Source of the DNA: Actinomycetota bacterium
GTDB lineage: Bacteria; Actinomycetota; AC-67
Reading direction: 5' to 3'
Assembly: GCA_040905475.1 (NCBI GenBank)
Contig: JBBDRM010000066.1
Coordinates: 1-36,730, forward strand
Length of the DNA: 36,730 nt
The position numbers and the translations under genes are program-made. A model generated the notes under the pieces. The model saw only the letters and a program-made list of their open reading frames with translations. It was not told where the DNA came from and searched no databases. Shown in pieces: positions 15,306 to 23,596 of the stretch (position 1 is its first letter; every line of letters begins with the position of its first letter).

Positions 15306-15320
15306 TAAGGTGGCAGCGTG

Positions 15321-15842
15321 ATGAGACAACAAATCACCACCGCTCCGCCCGAAGCAGGTGCTGTGGGATGGGGGCCAGCTGGGGCCCTCGAGAGCGAATT
15401 GCCGCAAGCCCGGACCGTGCAAGCCGAGTTTTCGCTGGCCCTCGAACGGTATGGGCGCGAATCAGCGGTTCTCGTCCTCGCTGGCGAGCTCGACCTCTTC
15501 CGCGCCCCGGCGATCAAAGACGCGTTGGCAGAAGTGCGCCACCTGACCGTCGACCTTCGCTTGGTCACCTTCATCGACGCGACGACGCTCGCCCTGCTCC
15601 TCAGCGCGAGCCGACGCCAGCAGGCGCAGGGTGGCCAGCTGCTCGTCCTCATTGGGCCGCGGACGCCGATGACTGCGTTCGAGGCAACGGGCTTCGATCG
15701 TCTCCTCGCTCTCAGGCGACTGGACGACGAGCCAAGAAACATCACTCCATGCACGGCAAGTAGCGAGAGGACTCGTGTGAGTCCTCCACCTCGTCCGACC
15801 CTCAAGAGGAGGAACAGCAATGGCAACAATGGAAACCACTGA
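15321..15842 (+). CDS. STAS-domain protein (anti-sigma factor antagonist-like)
   Basis: A 173-residue protein with one STAS domain at about 50-140: VLVLAGELDLFRAPAIKDALAE, then LTVDLRLVTFIDATTLALLLSASRRQQAQGG and LLVLIGPRTPMTAFEATGFDRLL. STAS proteins of this type bind anti-sigma kinases. The usual phosphorylated serine after FID is ATT here, so a threonine may take its place or the site may be lost. The first 45 residues and the last 35 (SSERTRVSPPPRPTLKRR…) look disordered. I prefer ATG 15321 to GTG 15318 because of its distance from AAGGTGG. It is divergent from the merR-receiver operon, and its 3' end contains the ribosome site of the next gene, giving a 23-base overlap. Confidence 0.85.
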   Translation: MRQQITTAPPEAGAVGWGPAGALESELPQARTVQAEFSLALERYGRESAVLVLAGELDLFRAPAIKDALAEVRHLTVDLRLVTFIDATTLALLLSASRRQQAQGGQLLVLIGPRTPMTAFEATGFDRLLALRRLDDEPRNITPCTASSERTRVSPPPRPTLKRRNSNGNNGNH

Positions 15843-16104
15843 GCGGGCGCGCACGAAGACGCCGGCCTACGCCGGCGATCGCACCACAGACGAAACCAAG
15901 CACTCGCTGAAGACCACCGAGTTCTGGGCGATGGCCGGCCTCATCGTGGCCATCTTGGCTGCCTCGGCCGTATCCGACTCACTCGACGATGTCCGCGCTT
16001 GGACGCTCGTCGCCGCCGTCGGGATCGGCTACATGATCAGCCGCGGCCTCGCCAAGACTGGCACCAAGTACGCCGGCGGCGAAGACCCGCTCAACAACCG
16101 CTAG
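15820..16104 (+). CDS. small two-TM membrane protein
   Basis: A 94-residue protein with a charged, soluble N-terminus (about 1-33) and two hydrophobic segments (about 36-53, EFWAMAGLIVAILAASAV, and 60-77, WTLVAAVGIGYMISRGLA), then a short polar tail (KTGTKYAGGEDPLNNR). Its ATG sits inside the end of the STAS gene behind AAGAGGAGGAA, a strong ribosome site. The two are therefore one operon. No family function is recognisable; such proteins are common partners of stress regulators in actinobacteria. Confidence 0.8.
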   Translation: MATMETTERARTKTPAYAGDRTTDETKHSLKTTEFWAMAGLIVAILAASAVSDSLDDVRAWTLVAAVGIGYMISRGLAKTGTKYAGGEDPLNNR

Positions 16105-16231
16105 ACGCACCCAGTCAGGTTCGTGCTCGGGGCGCATTCGTCCCGCTCGACCTGCAGGCGCTCGTCGCTGCCGAGCAGCCTCTCGGCCGCTCTCGGCTGG
16201 TTCGTCGATAACCGAGCTGCTGCTCGAGCGC
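16105..16231. other. short gap before the nuclease gene
   Basis: No gene called here. The frame of the downstream nuclease gene stays open through much of this gap (…SSITELLLERVLFEPL), so its true start could be up to about 100 bases earlier, but no start with a good ribosome site is visible. Confidence 0.3.
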
Positions 16232-16825
16232 GTGTTGTTCGAGCCACTCGACGTCGGCGACGCCGCACGGGCGGCCGTCATCGCCGCCACCGTTCGCCGG
16301 GCAACCGAGACCATTCTTAAGTCGGCGCATGCCGCTCGCTGGCAGCTCGACCGCAGCGAGCGCGACGCGACGGAACTGATGGTCAACCTCTGTCGCCGCT
16401 TCCCGCGCTTCGCCCGCCAGCTTGCGACGCGGCACGACAACCGCGCAGCGCTGACGATCGACGATGAGTACGACGTCCAAGACACGCTGCATGCCCTGCT
16501 GCAGCTGCACTTCGATGACATCCGCCCCGAGGAGTGGGCGCCGAGCTACGCCGGCTCGCGCACGCGCATGGACTTCCTCCTGAAGCGCGAACAGACGGTG
16601 GTCGAGACCAAAATGACGCGCGAGCGTCTCGACCAGCGGCGCGTCGTCGAGGAGCTAACGATCGACAAGGCGCACTATCGTGGCCACCCCGACTGCAAGA
16701 CGCTGGTCTGCTTCGTCTACGACCCGGAGCACCGCCTGACCAACCCCGATGCGCTCGAGGGTGACCTCAGTGGCGACGACGACGGCTTGGCCACGCGGGT
16801 GGTCGTGGCGCCGCGGCCAAGCTGA
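16232..16825 (+). CDS. PD-(D/E)XK nuclease-domain protein (DpnII/MboI-like)
   Basis: A 197-residue protein. The C-terminal half reads like the restriction-endonuclease fold found in DpnII/MboI-type and stand-alone REase proteins: DTLHALLQLHFDDIRPEEWAPSYAGSRTRMDFLL … VVETKMTR … CKTLVCFVYDPEHRL. The catalytic set Asp (RMDFLL) and Glu-x-Lys (VETK) is present. The N-terminal half is helical (AARAAVIAATVRRATETILKSAHAARWQL) and matches no domain I know. The GTG at 16232 is the first plausible start; the frame is open further upstream. It lies 47 bases before hsdM on the same strand, perhaps as an extra nuclease of that operon or an independent defence gene. Confidence 0.7.
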   Translation: MLFEPLDVGDAARAAVIAATVRRATETILKSAHAARWQLDRSERDATELMVNLCRRFPRFARQLATRHDNRAALTIDDEYDVQDTLHALLQLHFDDIRPEEWAPSYAGSRTRMDFLLKREQTVVETKMTRERLDQRRVVEELTIDKAHYRGHPDCKTLVCFVYDPEHRLTNPDALEGDLSGDDDGLATRVVVAPRPS

Positions 16826-16872
16826 AGCGGCAAAGGACTCGCCGGTTGCTGGCCCTCCCTACGATTGACGCG

Positions 16873-18660
16873 ATGGCCACGAGCGAGCCTGCTCCCCTGA
16901 CCCTGCGCCGCCTCGAGGACCACCTCTGGCAGGCAGCCGACCTATTCCGCAACAAGGTCTCGAACCAGAAGGACTACATCCTCGCTCTCCTTTTCTTTAA
17001 GCGGGCCTCCGACCTCTACAAGGAGGAGACGGAGCGGGCGCTCGAGCAGCTCGGTGAGGCCGCCACCGACGAGCTCGCGCGCGACCCCGCCTTCCACGTC
17101 CTGCAGGTCCCGGCCGGCCACACCTGGGACGACGTCCGCGACACCGACGAGGCGCTCCAGGGCCAGGCGCTGAACGACGCGCTGGCGGCGATCGGCCGTG
17201 CCAACCCGAAGCAGCTGGCCGGCGTGTTCGAGCGGACCGATTTCAACAACAAGATGGCGCTGCCGAGCGACGACCTCGCGCGCATCGTCGAGCACTTCCA
17301 CGAACTCGGGTCGCTCGACTCCACCCGCGTTTCGACAGACATGCTCGGTCAGGCTTACGAGTGGCTGATCGCCAAGTTCGCTGCCGCCTCGGGCAAGGGC
17401 GGCGGTGAGTTCTACACACCGGCCGAGGTCGGCAAGCTGATGGCCGGGCTGCTCGAGCCGCAGACCGGCGACCGCATCTACGACCCGACCTGCGGGTCGG
17501 GTGGTCTCTTGCTTCAGTGTCTCGCCCGCGCGGACGCGCAGGGAGTGAACGTGCGCTCGCTGTTCGTCTACGGCCAGGAGCTCAACCCGGAGACGTGGGC
17601 GATCGCGCGCATGAACATGTTGCTCCACGGCGCCGGCGACGCAGCCGAGATCAAGCTCGGCGACACGCTGGCGACGCCGGCGTTCGTCGAGGGCGTGAAG
17701 CTGAAGACGTTCGACGTCGTGATCGCCAATCCGCCGTTCTCGTCGAAGAACTGGGGCCACGAGCGGCTGAAGGCCGGCGGCGACCCGTTCGGGAGGATCA
17801 AGCACCTGCCGCCGAAGAGCCACGGCGAGATGGCCTTCCTGCAGCACATGGTCGCGTCGATGAACGAGAACGGACGGCTCGCGGTCGTGCTACCGAACGG
17901 CGTCTTCTTCCGTGGCGGCGCCGAGCTAGCGGTGCGTAGGGACCTTATTGACGCCGACCTCGTCGAGGCGATCATCCAGCTGCCGGTCGACCTGTTCTAC
18001 GGCGCGGGGATCCCCGCGTGCGTGCTCGTCATCAACCGGGCGAAGGCGAGCGAGCGCGAAGGCCGCGTCCTGATGATCGACAACTCGGGTGGCTTCGAGC
18101 GCCGGGATACCAAGAACATTCTCAGCGACGAATCGATTGAGCACGCAGTCGCCATTTTCAACGGCGGCGAGGAGCGTGAGGGATTCGCGCGCTGGGTGGG
18201 TTGTGAAGCGATCGCGAGCGAGAAGTACCACCTTGTCGTCCGCCGCTACGTCGGAGGAGAAGGCCGGTACAAAGGTGCAGCTCGCCGGGAGAAGTCGGAG
18301 CTCGGATTTGAGGAGTCGGTCGAGGCCTACGTGGCCACGCGCCGCACGCGCTCGACCGAGGCTCACGTCGATGCCCTGATCGTGGCGGTGCGCGACATCT
18401 CCGGCCGCGGACACGAAGCGTGGCGGCATATTGCATTGCGAGAAATCGCCACCGTCGATGGTGCGAAGGTCAGGGTGGATGCGGCCGAGGAGTATCCGAT
18501 CGTCGGTGTCCTCAACGCTGGTCAGGGGCTGTTCTGGCGCGAGACGATCTTTGGAGCCGACACGACCTACGCGACCCTCCAGCGCCTTCGGACTGGACAG
18601 CTCGTCTATCGCAAGCTGACGGCATGGGAGGGCCCGATCACCGTCGTTCCGGCCGAGTGA
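16873..18660 (+). CDS. hsdM: type I restriction-modification methylase HsdM fused to the start of an HsdS target-recognition domain
   Basis: The N6-adenine methylase subunit of a type I system. An HsdM N-terminal helical domain (about 12-150) precedes the methylase domain, with motif I DPTCGSGG at 204-211, motif IV NPPF at 286-289 and the long EMAFLQHM … FYGAGIPACVLVINR region, to about residue 505. Unusually the reading frame continues into a single HsdS-type target-recognition domain (about 518-595, WRHIALREIATVDGAKVRVD … GQLVYRKLTAWEGPITVVPAE). A TGA at 18658-18660 stops it, but the domain continues one frame over, so the stop comes from a one-base insertion (T at 18658). The ATG at 16873 is my start; TTG 16846 is the alternative. 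The methylase part itself is intact. Confidence 0.92.
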   Translation: MATSEPAPLTLRRLEDHLWQAADLFRNKVSNQKDYILALLFFKRASDLYKEETERALEQLGEAATDELARDPAFHVLQVPAGHTWDDVRDTDEALQGQALNDALAAIGRANPKQLAGVFERTDFNNKMALPSDDLARIVEHFHELGSLDSTRVSTDMLGQAYEWLIAKFAAASGKGGGEFYTPAEVGKLMAGLLEPQTGDRIYDPTCGSGGLLLQCLARADAQGVNVRSLFVYGQELNPETWAIARMNMLLHGAGDAAEIKLGDTLATPAFVEGVKLKTFDVVIANPPFSSKNWGHERLKAGGDPFGRIKHLPPKSHGEMAFLQHMVASMNENGRLAVVLPNGVFFRGGAELAVRRDLIDADLVEAIIQLPVDLFYGAGIPACVLVINRAKASEREGRVLMIDNSGGFERRDTKNILSDESIEHAVAIFNGGEEREGFARWVGCEAIASEKYHLVVRRYVGGEGRYKGAARREKSELGFEESVEAYVATRRTRSTEAHVDALIVAVRDISGRGHEAWRHIALREIATVDGAKVRVDAAEEYPIVGVLNAGQGLFWRETIFGADTTYATLQRLRTGQLVYRKLTAWEGPITVVPAE

Positions 18661-18985
18661 TGGTGGGTACGTTTCCAGCGAGTTCCCCACCTTCACGCTC
18701 GACGAGGACGCGGTGCTTCCGGAGTTTCTCGCCCTTGTCTGTCGGAGGCCGAGCTTCTGGAACGAGATGCGGATTCGCTCGAGGGGCACAGCCGAACGTC
18801 GTGGCCGCTTGAACCCGCAGGATTTTCTGAACGTGGAGATCCAGCTGCCCGACCTCGACGCTCAAACCCGGTTCGTCGAACTCGAGCGCGTGATCAGGCG
18901 CATTGACGCCGAACGAGCGGCCCTTGGCGCTGTCGTCGCTGCTGCTCTCGAGCGTTTGCTGTCTTCCGGCAAAGACCCTGCATGA
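18659..18985 (+). pseudogene. remainder of the fused HsdS target-recognition domain
   Basis: After removal of one base the protein above continues DGGYVSSEFPTFTLDEDAVLPEFLALVCRRPSFWNEM…, the characteristic second half of an HsdS TRD, and ends in a helix (FVELERVIRRIDAERAALGAVVAAALERLL) like the HsdS spacer helix. The stop TGA (18983-18985) overlaps the ATG of hsdR. The whole would make a chain of about 700 residues with only one TRD; type I enzymes need two, so it would work as a dimer of half-S modules. With the frameshift the complex probably lacks specificity, unless the extra base is an error. Confidence 0.85.
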
Positions 18986-21900
18986 CGATGCTCGGCACCG
19001 AGAAGCCCGTCCAGCAGAAGATCGTCGGCGATCTTGCCGCCATCGGTTGGCGCCCTGTCGAGCGCAAGGCGATGAACGAGCTGCGCCAGGGGCGCATGGG
19101 GGAGGCGCTCGTCGAGCCGCTGCTCGTCGACGCCCTGCGCCAGCTCAACGACGACCTCAGCGAGACCGAATCGCTGCAGATCGTCGAGGCGTTGCGGCGC
19201 GTCACCGACTCCGAGTCGTTCCTCGAGATGCTGCGCGACGGCTTCGACATCCCGCTCAATCCCGACCAGGGCTCGCGTCACATCACCGTCGTCGACTGGT
19301 TGCGTCCCGAGCGCAACGGCTACGTCGTCAGCGACGAGTTCGCGCTCGAGACCGGAGCGATCCGCGAGCCGCGGGTCGACGTCGCCTGCCTGATCAACGG
19401 CATCCCGCTCGGCCTGGTCGAAACCAAGGCTTTCAACGAGGACTGGAAGGAGGCCGTCTCGGACTTCGAGGGCTACTGGGCCGACGCGCCCGAGCTCGAG
19501 CGCTACGCAGCCGTCTGCGTCGCCACCAACGGCTTCCGCTTCCGCGCCGCGCCGAGTGGCGCGCGTGGCGTCTCGAGCTACGCCGAGTGGAAGGACACCT
19601 GGCCGTACGAGAGGCCGGCAGCGCAGGAGGGGGAAGACCGTGAGCTTGAGATCGGACTGCTCGGCCTGCTCGATCCGCACAACTTGGCCGACGTCGCCGC
19701 CAACTTCGTCGTCTTCGAGACGCGCGGCGGCCTCACCAAGAAGAAGCTGGCCCGCTACCAGCAATTCCGCGCCGCGAACAAGCTGGTAAGGCGCGTCCTC
19801 GACGGCGAGCACGATCGCGGCATCGTCTGGCACACCCAGGGCTCCGGCAAAAGCCTGACCATGCTCTTCGCCGGACGGAAGCTGAAGAACGTGGGACTCA
19901 ACAACCCGACGATCTTCATCGTCATCGACCGCCGCGACCTCGACGACCAGATCAACGAGACGTTCACCGCGTGTCAGTTCAAGGGCGTCAGTCGAGCGAC
20001 GACGCGCACCAGGCTCAGCTCGCTGCTCTCCGCCGACGCTCGCGGGGTCATCATCACCACGGTCCAGAAGTTCGACGAGCAGACGTCGACGCTGGCCGAC
20101 CGCGACAACGTGATCGTCCTCGTCGACGAGGCCCACCGCACGCATGAGGGCCTCTACGGGATGCGCATGCGCGGCGCGCTGCCGACGGCGAAGTTGTTCG
20201 CCTTCACCGGCACGCCGATCGAGTCGAGCGACCATTCGACTCGGCGGGCGTTCGCGCCGGAGATCGACGGCAGGTACGAGAGCTACCTCGACGCCTACTC
20301 GCCGAAGGAGGCGATCGAGGACGAGGCGACCGTCGAGGTCGTCTACGAGCCGCGGCTCGTCGAGCTGGCCCACTTCACAGGCGAAGACCTCGATCGCTCC
20401 TTCGCCGCCTTGGTCGACGAGCTGCCCGAGGAGGAGCGGGAGAAGGTCAAGGCCGATGCGGCGCGGCTGAAGGTGGTGGCCAAGGCGCCTGCGCGGGTCG
20501 CGGCGGTCGTGACCGACGCGCTCGCCTACCTCCGCGAGCGCACCTTCCCGCAGGGCTTCAAGGCCCAGTTCGTCGCCGTCGATCGTGAGGCCTGTGCGCT
20601 TGTCGCCGACGCTCTGCTCGAGCTCGGCATGCCGGCCGAGGAGCTCGCCGTCATCTACACCCCGCACGTCAAGGAGGACGCCAAGCCGGAGAACGATCAT
20701 CTGCGCCGCTGGTCGGCCGACGCGCAGTGGCGCCGGCTGCACGGTTCGCAGGCGAGTGGGGAAGACGTCGTCGTCGACGAGGACTCCGAGCTCGACGTCG
20801 GCGAGGTGCAGGCGCGCAAGAAGTTCATCAACGCCTTCAAGGACGACGACTCGCCGCTCAAAGTGTTGATCGTCACCGACATGCTCTTAACCGGCTTCGA
20901 CGCTCCGGTCGAGCAGGTGATGTTCCTCGACAAGCCGCTGCGAGGCGCCAAGCTTCTGCAGGCGATCATGCGCACCAACAGGCCCTACCCGGAGAAGGCC
21001 AAGGACCGCGGCGTGATCGTCGACTACTGGGGCGTCTTCGACCGCCTCCAGGCCGCGTTCGCCGAGTTCTCGCCCGAGGACGTCGAGATGGCCGTCCTCG
21101 ACCTGCAGTCGCTCAAAGACAGCTTCCCGACGCTCGTTGCCGAGGCGCTCGCGCTCGTAGCTGCCATGCCGCGCGACGACGACGAGTACGAGCAGATGAT
21201 GTGGTTGCTGCGCCGGTTCATGGGCGACAAGGCAGCGGCCGAGTCGTTCGAGGAGCGCTTCCAAGCCGCCCAGTCGGCCTACGAGACGCTGGCGCCGGAC
21301 CCCGCGCTGCTGCCTCATCTCGATGACTACCGTCGGCTCGTGCGGGTGCGCGCACTGTGGCGGCGCGGGGCGAGGCTCGACGATCGCGACAGCGACTTCG
21401 ACATCCGCGAGTACCGCCCGCACACGCATGCCCTCGTCCAAGAGGCGGTCGCCGTCGAGCGTCTCCGGCGCGACCTGCCGATCTACCGCATCGACGGCCA
21501 GTACCTCAAGCGCCTGGAGGAGGCGCCCGGTTCGCCAGAGGAGAAGGCAGCCGAGGTCGAGGCGGCGATCGAATACGAGATCCGCGCCCGCGGCGGCGAC
21601 ACGGATCCCGTCGCGCGCTCGCTGGCTGAACGGCTCGAGCGCATCCGTCGCCAGAAGGAGGAAGCCGATGCCGACATGCTCAGCCTGCTCGAAGACCTCG
21701 TCGCCGACTGGGCCGCCGAAAAGGAGGCCCACGAGGCGCTCGGCCTCTCCGAGCGCGCCCAAGGGTTCTTGAGCCTGACGCGTGCCCAGGCGCCGGCGGG
21801 TCTCGGCGACGACGCTCTCGTCGACCTGGCGCGGCGGCTCGACGAAGCCGTGGCCAAGCACGCGACGGTGAGCGACTGGGCCGAGCGCGACGATGTCCGT

Positions 21901-22026
21901 CGCGACATCCGCGGCGAGGCCATGCGGACGCTGCTGGCTGACGAGCAGACGCGATCGTTCGTGACGCCGGCGTTCCTCGACGAGCTGATGACCGTCGCGA
22001 CAGCCAGGGAATCGACGACAGCATGA
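18982..22026 (+). CDS. hsdR: type I restriction endonuclease subunit HsdR
   Basis: The 1014-residue motor and nuclease subunit. An N-terminal PD-(D/E)XK domain (about 30-200) has Asp133 and Glu147-x-Lys149 (PRVDVACLINGIPLGLVETK). The SF2 translocase follows: Walker A HTQGSGKS at about 284-291, DEAH at 382-385 (LVDEAHRTHEG), TGTPIE and, in the second half, ILIVTDMLLTGFDAP-like and QAIMRTNRPYP motifs. The C-terminal helical region (about 750-1000) would contact HsdM. Full length for HsdR. The ATG overlaps the TGA of the HsdS part (ATGA), and its own TGA overlaps the next ATG, so translation is chained. The frame is intact although its partner HsdS is broken. Confidence 0.96.
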   Translation: MTMLGTEKPVQQKIVGDLAAIGWRPVERKAMNELRQGRMGEALVEPLLVDALRQLNDDLSETESLQIVEALRRVTDSESFLEMLRDGFDIPLNPDQGSRHITVVDWLRPERNGYVVSDEFALETGAIREPRVDVACLINGIPLGLVETKAFNEDWKEAVSDFEGYWADAPELERYAAVCVATNGFRFRAAPSGARGVSSYAEWKDTWPYERPAAQEGEDRELEIGLLGLLDPHNLADVAANFVVFETRGGLTKKKLARYQQFRAANKLVRRVLDGEHDRGIVWHTQGSGKSLTMLFAGRKLKNVGLNNPTIFIVIDRRDLDDQINETFTACQFKGVSRATTRTRLSSLLSADARGVIITTVQKFDEQTSTLADRDNVIVLVDEAHRTHEGLYGMRMRGALPTAKLFAFTGTPIESSDHSTRRAFAPEIDGRYESYLDAYSPKEAIEDEATVEVVYEPRLVELAHFTGEDLDRSFAALVDELPEEEREKVKADAARLKVVAKAPARVAAVVTDALAYLRERTFPQGFKAQFVAVDREACALVADALLELGMPAEELAVIYTPHVKEDAKPENDHLRRWSADAQWRRLHGSQASGEDVVVDEDSELDVGEVQARKKFINAFKDDDSPLKVLIVTDMLLTGFDAPVEQVMFLDKPLRGAKLLQAIMRTNRPYPEKAKDRGVIVDYWGVFDRLQAAFAEFSPEDVEMAVLDLQSLKDSFPTLVAEALALVAAMPRDDDEYEQMMWLLRRFMGDKAAAESFEERFQAAQSAYETLAPDPALLPHLDDYRRLVRVRALWRRGARLDDRDSDFDIREYRPHTHALVQEAVAVERLRRDLPIYRIDGQYLKRLEEAPGSPEEKAAEVEAAIEYEIRARGGDTDPVARSLAERLERIRRQKEEADADMLSLLEDLVADWAAEKEAHEALGLSERAQGFLSLTRAQAPAGLGDDALVDLARRLDEAVAKHATVSDWAERDDVRRDIRGEAMRTLLADEQTRSFVTPAFLDELMTVATARESTTA

Positions 22027-22841
22027 GTGCAGCAGGCCGCGCCAGTGTCCGGAAGGTGTCGCCGCCGCTACGGGATCGGAGGCCGCACCGCTTCGTCATC
22101 GGGGAAGAGACGTTGGTGGTGCGTGTCCGCGAATCGCGGCGCGCGAAGACCTTACGGATCATCGTCGGGCCGCGCCGACCGCTGGAGGTGATCGTTCCCC
22201 GCGGCCTCGGCGCCGGAGACGTCGACGCCTTCCTCGAGGAGAAGCGCCGTTGGGTCGAGACCAAGATCGCCGAAGCGCGCGCGATCAGCGACCGGCCTCC
22301 CGAGCTTGGCCTCGAACGCGCCGGCACCGTCTGGCTCGCAGGCCGCGAGCTTCCGATCGAGCGCCGCAACGCACGACGCGCGATCGCGATGGTGGAGGGC
22401 GATCGCTTGGTTGTCTTCGGCCCCGACGAGAGTGCGGCGGCGGCCGTCGAGCGTTGGTACCGCCGTGAGGCGCGCCGTCGCGTAGCGGATGTCGTGCGGC
22501 GGGAGGCCGAGCGGCTCGGGTACGAGTACCAGGCGATCGGCATCCGCGACCCGCGCACGCGCTGGGGCTCGTGCTCGCGTCGCGGCAACCTCTCGTTCTC
22601 TTGGCGGCTGCTGCTTGGGCCCGACGACGTGCTCGAGTACGTCGTCGTGCACGAGCTCTGCCATCTTCGCGAGCCGAGTCACCGGAAACCGTTCTGGCGA
22701 CTGCTCGAGTCGGTTCGACCGGGCTGGCAGGAGCAGGCGCGGTGGCTCCGCGAGCACGGACAGGAGCTGCACGCGTACGACCCAGCTGTCTCATTGGCGA
22801 GCGCTTCCCCGTCTCCACCGCTCGCGACGGCTGCTGGTTAG
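22023..22841 (+). CDS. YgjP/M48-like metallopeptidase
   Basis: A 272-residue YgjP-type (DUF45) zinc metallopeptidase related to SprT/WLM proteins. The DUF45 signature WGSCSRRGNLSFSW is at 181-194, HELCH (zinc ligands and catalytic Glu) at 210-214 and the third His at 220 (SHRKPFW). The N-terminal part (LVVRVRESRRAKTLRIIVGPRRPLEVIVPRG) is the usual beta region. The ATG overlaps the TGA of hsdR (ATGA at 22023-22026), so it is translated as the last gene of the restriction operon. DUF45 genes often follow hsdR in other genomes. Its role there is not known to me; turnover of HsdR or of stalled protein-DNA complexes is a guess. The stop overlaps the convergent qatD stop. Confidence 0.9.
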   Translation: MSAAGRASVRKVSPPLRDRRPHRFVIGEETLVVRVRESRRAKTLRIIVGPRRPLEVIVPRGLGAGDVDAFLEEKRRWVETKIAEARAISDRPPELGLERAGTVWLAGRELPIERRNARRAIAMVEGDRLVVFGPDESAAAAVERWYRREARRRVADVVRREAERLGYEYQAIGIRDPRTRWGSCSRRGNLSFSWRLLLGPDDVLEYVVVHELCHLREPSHRKPFWRLLESVRPGWQEQARWLREHGQELHAYDPAVSLASASPSPPLATAAG

Positions 22842-23596
22842 ACCGTCTCGGCCGACGCCGTTTTCGCGCTGCGGTGGATCTCGGACATCGTCGTGAAGAT
22901 CGAATCGCGCGCCTCGTCGGGCGTAAGTCCCCACCTGTGCGCGAGTTCCAGGACGACCGTCGGCACGTCGCGCGGCTCGGAAGGCCGCCCGCCAACCTTC
23001 GTGTAGGGGGCATCGGTCTCCGTGACGACGCGCTCGTGCGGCAAGGCGGCGATGACGCGGCCTCCGTTCTTGCTGCCCAGCATGGCTGGGTTGACCGAGA
23101 AGTAGAGCCCGGCCTCGAGCGCCCGTTCGATCGCCCTGAGCGGGCCCGAATACCAGTGCAAGATCGCGGTCGTGCCCGCGGCGGCCAGCAGCTCGATTGT
23201 CTCCTTCTCGGCGCCTCTCGAGTGCACCGTCAGCACCTTCTTGCCGATCTCGGGGAGCGCCAGGATCCGCTCGAAGACCTCCCGTTGTCGCCGTGCTGAG
23301 TCGCGCCCTTGCTGCGAGTGGTCGAGCCCGACCTCTCCGATGTAGTCGGTCCGTTCGAGCATGCGCCGGAACAGAGCCAGCTCGTGGGCGAGGTCGCGTG
23401 GCACGACGAGCGGGTGGAAGCCGAGTGCGACGCGGACGCGCTCGCGCCCGCGCAGTTGCGTCTGCAGCATCTGGAAGTGCGACGGCAACTCGGTGACGGC
23501 GATGGTGACCACGCCGGCGCGTTCGGCGGCGTCGAGTACCGCCGGCGGGTCGTCGAAGCGGTCGATGTGACAGTGGCTGTCGACGTACAGGCTCAG
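22838..23596 (-). CDS. qatD: QatD, TatD-like nuclease of the Qat anti-phage system
   Basis: A TatD-family metal-dependent hydrolase (about 252 residues) and the fourth gene of the Qat system. Metal and active-site residues are visible: HxH (VDSHCHID, about residues 8-10), GEVGLD, VHSRGAEK, ILHWYSG and TETDAPY. No ATG, GTG or TTG precedes the HxH motif after the qatC stop. The frame opens at CTG 23596, which overlaps the qatC TGA as CTGA exactly where ATGA would be expected. Translation could also begin at the second CTG (23590) or, less well, inside at 23512, which would remove the HxH motif. The gene ends at 22838 with stops overlapping the convergent metallopeptidase. Confidence 0.87.
   Translation of the reverse strand: MSLYVDSHCHIDRFDDPPAVLDAAERAGVVTIAVTELPSHFQMLQTQLRGRERVRVALGFHPLVVPRDLAHELALFRRMLERTDYIGEVGLDHSQQGRDSARRQREVFERILALPEIGKKVLTVHSRGAEKETIELLAAAGTTAILHWYSGPLRAIERALEAGLYFSVNPAMLGSKNGGRVIAALPHERVVTETDAPYTKVGGRPSEPRDVPTVVLELAHRWGLTPDEARDSIFTTMSEIHRSAKTASAETV

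Noticed and set aside
16942-17847. A 301-codon minus-strand open frame opposite hsdM
   Set aside because: Antisense shadow of hsdM with no ribosome site or recognisable domain.
18862-20742. A 626-codon minus-strand open frame opposite hsdR
   Set aside because: Antisense shadow of the GC-rich hsdR gene: low-complexity Leu/Val/Arg/Asp content, no start signal and no domain.
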